Assembly (NCBI GenBank): GCA_030146405.1
Contig: JASLBS010000052.1
Coordinates: 1 to 10,085, forward strand
DNA: 10,085 nt
Direction: 5' to 3'
DNA from: Arthrobacter sp.
GTDB taxonomy: Bacteria; Actinomycetota; Actinomycetes; Actinomycetales; Micrococcaceae
The notes beneath the pieces were generated by a model. That model searched no databases. It had not been told where the DNA came from and saw only the letters and a list, made by a program, of their open reading frames with translations. Positions 9,204 to 10,085 of this stretch are shown here, one piece after another. Position numbers and translations under genes: made by a program. Within the stretch, counting starts at the first letter, position 1; every line of letters begins with the position of its first letter.

Positions 9204-9739
9204 CCGTGCAGCGCGACTCGGCACGGCCCACCACCAAGACCGCACGCCACGCGCGCATCACCACCCTGCTGACGGCGCAGTCCGTGCGCTCGCAGGGGGA
9301 CCTCGCAGCCCTCCTGGCCGCCGACGGCGTCCAGGTGAACCAGGGGACCCTCTCCCGCGATCTCGTGGAACTGGGTGTGGTGCGCGTCCGCGGAGCCGAG
9401 GGCGCCCTGGTGTACGCCGTGCCCGTGGAGGGTGGTGGCCGCCATGTGCAGAGTGGAGTCTCCCAGGAGAGCCTCGATGCCCGGCTCGCGAAGCTCTGCA
9501 ACGAACTGCTGGTCACGGCCGAGGCGTCGGGGAACATCGTGATCCTGCGCACCCCGCCGGGAGCGGCCAACTTCCTGGCCCTGGCGATCGACCACTCGGT
9601 GCTGCCGTCCGTCCTCGGGACCATCGCGGGGGACGACACCGTGATGCTCGTGACCCGCGACGGCGACGGCGGCGCCGCCGTGGCCGAGCGGTTCCTCGGC
9701 CTCGCGCAGGAATCCCAGGGAGCTCCCGAGCAGGCCTGA
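9200..9739 (+). CDS. argR: Arginine repressor
   Basis: ArgR is the arginine-responsive regulator that binds ARG boxes as a hexamer. The 179 residues show an N-terminal winged helix-turn-helix at about 15-75, with VNQGTLSRDLVELGVVRVR at 46-64 (the SRDL recognition-helix motif). A C-terminal oligomerisation and arginine-binding domain at about 95-170 contains GNIVILRTPPGAANFLALAID at 111-131 and GTIAGDDT at 140-147, with D145 and D146 as expected arginine contacts. I chose GTG at 9200 because it forms the GTGA overlap with argF that recurs through the operon. A second GTG at 9206 would shorten the protein by two residues. There is no strong Shine-Dalgarno site (only CGGGG near 9186-9190), so synthesis probably depends on coupling to argF and may be modest. 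Being in the operon, it likely controls its own expression through the site before argC. Confidence 0.96.
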   Translation: MTVQRDSARPTTKTARHARITTLLTAQSVRSQGDLAALLAADGVQVNQGTLSRDLVELGVVRVRGAEGALVYAVPVEGGGRHVQSGVSQESLDARLAKLCNELLVTAEASGNIVILRTPPGAANFLALAIDHSVLPSVLGTIAGDDTVMLVTRDGDGGAAVAERFLGLAQESQGAPEQA

Positions 9740-9751
9740 TGCCCGCGCGGC

Positions 9752-9757
9752 TACGCT
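9752..9757 (+). promoter_or_regulatory. Weak candidate -10 element for argG
   Basis: TACGCT fits the TANNNT pattern and would start an argG transcript near 9764, with a leader of about 91 nt that includes the hairpins. No recognisable -35 precedes it and no ARG-box-like sequence is seen in this spacer. argG may instead be reached by read-through from argR. Confidence 0.2.
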
Positions 9758-9770
9758 TGGCTGCAGACCC

Positions 9771-9833
9771 GGGTGCTTGCGGCCGTCCCGGCCGCCGACA
9801 CCCACCAGAAGACCCAGAACGGGCACCCGCCCG
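9771..9833 (+). promoter_or_regulatory. argG leader with possible RNA hairpins
   Basis: In the argR-argG spacer, CGGCCG at 9780-9785 can pair with CGGCCG at 9789-9794 around a three-base loop. GGGTG (9771-9775) can close it outside by pairing with CACCC (9799-9803) across a symmetric 4x4 internal loop. A second small hairpin pairs CGGGC (9820-9824) with GCCCG (9829-9833). No T-run follows either hairpin. They may stop or slow transcription after argR or shape the argG leader, but in GC-rich DNA such pairings also arise by chance. Confidence 0.35.
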
Positions 9834-9840
9834 GACAATC

Positions 9841-9847
9841 GAAGGAG
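9841..9847 (+). promoter_or_regulatory. Ribosome binding site of argG
   Basis: GAAGGAG lies eight bases before the GTG at 9856 and is among the best Shine-Dalgarno matches in the window. It decides the argG start, because the same frame stays open upstream to an ATG at 9739 that has no comparable site. Confidence 0.8.
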
Positions 9848-9855
9848 TAATCCCC

Positions 9856-10085
9856 GTGACCGAACGCATCGTCCTCGCCTATTCAGGCGGACTAGACACC
9901 TCCGTCGCCATCGGCTGGATCGCCGAAGCCACCGGGGCCGAGGTGATCGCCGTGGCCGTCGACGTCGGACAGGGCGGCGAGTCGCTCGAGACCATCCGCC
10001 AGCGAGCGCTCGGCTGCGGCGCCGTCGAGGCCTACGTGGCCGACGCCCGCGACGAGTTCGCCACCGAGTACTGCATGCCCGCGCT
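9856..10085 (+). CDS. argG: Argininosuccinate synthase, 5' part only
   Basis: ArgG couples citrulline and aspartate with ATP to form argininosuccinate, the next-to-last step to arginine. The window holds 76 whole codons. The protein begins MTERIVLAYSGGLDTSVAIG, with the ATP-pyrophosphatase P-loop SGGLDTS at residues 10-16, followed by VIAVAVDVGQGGE, both diagnostic of ArgG. The rest (about 400 residues in the family) lies beyond the window. The GTG start is supported by GAAGGAG at 9841-9847 and by the normal family N-terminus right before the P-loop. It is the only arginine gene here not tightly joined to its neighbour, being separated from argR by 116 nt. In other actinobacteria argH usually follows, but that cannot be seen. 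Confidence 0.95.
   Translation, partial: MTERIVLAYSGGLDTSVAIGWIAEATGAEVIAVAVDVGQGGESLETIRQRALGCGAVEAYVADARDEFATEYCMPA

Noticed and set aside
8271..9245. 324-residue open frame on the minus strand opposite argF
   Set aside because: Low-complexity Gly/Val/Arg sequence mirroring argF codons; no sign of an independent gene.
9740..9855. ArgR operator before argG
   Set aside because: The spacer is GC-rich and contains nothing like the TGCATA half-sites found before argC.

Overview
The window is a high-GC stretch typical of an actinomycete chromosome. Gene order and protein sequences suggest a member of the Micrococcaceae (Arthrobacter-like), but that placement is inferred from family resemblance and was not searched. 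It is ordinary core-metabolism DNA: nearly every base belongs to a recognisable gene. I see no mobile element, CRISPR array, tRNA or rRNA gene, or phage gene. No gene-free stretch exceeds about 120 bases.

Layout: the first 88 bases are the 3' end of pheS (phenylalanyl-tRNA synthetase alpha), followed without a gap by complete pheT (beta, 89-2632). A perfect inverted repeat (2650-2690) lies between pheT and a convergent, leftward zinc-free quinone oxidoreductase gene (2708-3673). A 119-bp divergent control region (3674-3792) then separates that gene from the rightward arginine operon. It holds an AT-rich inverted repeat resembling paired ArgR operators and a -10 hexamer placed so that argC would be transcribed as a leaderless mRNA.

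The arginine genes are argC (3793-4824), argJ (4821-5990), argB (6002-6970), argD (6967-8241), argF (8238-9203), argR (9200-9739) and the first 76 codons of argG (from 9856, cut by the window end). Every junction from argC to argR except argJ-argB (11-nt gap) is a 4-base overlap of the GTGA or ATGA type, so these six genes almost certainly form one translationally coupled transcript. argG stands apart, behind a 116-nt spacer with possible RNA hairpins and its own strong ribosome binding site.

Together the genes carry acetylglutamate to citrulline: ArgB phosphorylates N-acetylglutamate, ArgC reduces the product to the semialdehyde, ArgD transaminates it, ArgJ moves the acetyl group back to glutamate and frees ornithine, ArgF makes citrulline, and ArgG starts its conversion to arginine. 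ArgR, the last gene of the tight group, is expected to bind the argC operator when arginine is plentiful, closing a feedback loop. No previously undescribed system is evident. The points most worth a second look are the argC operator/leaderless promoter and the argR-argG junction.
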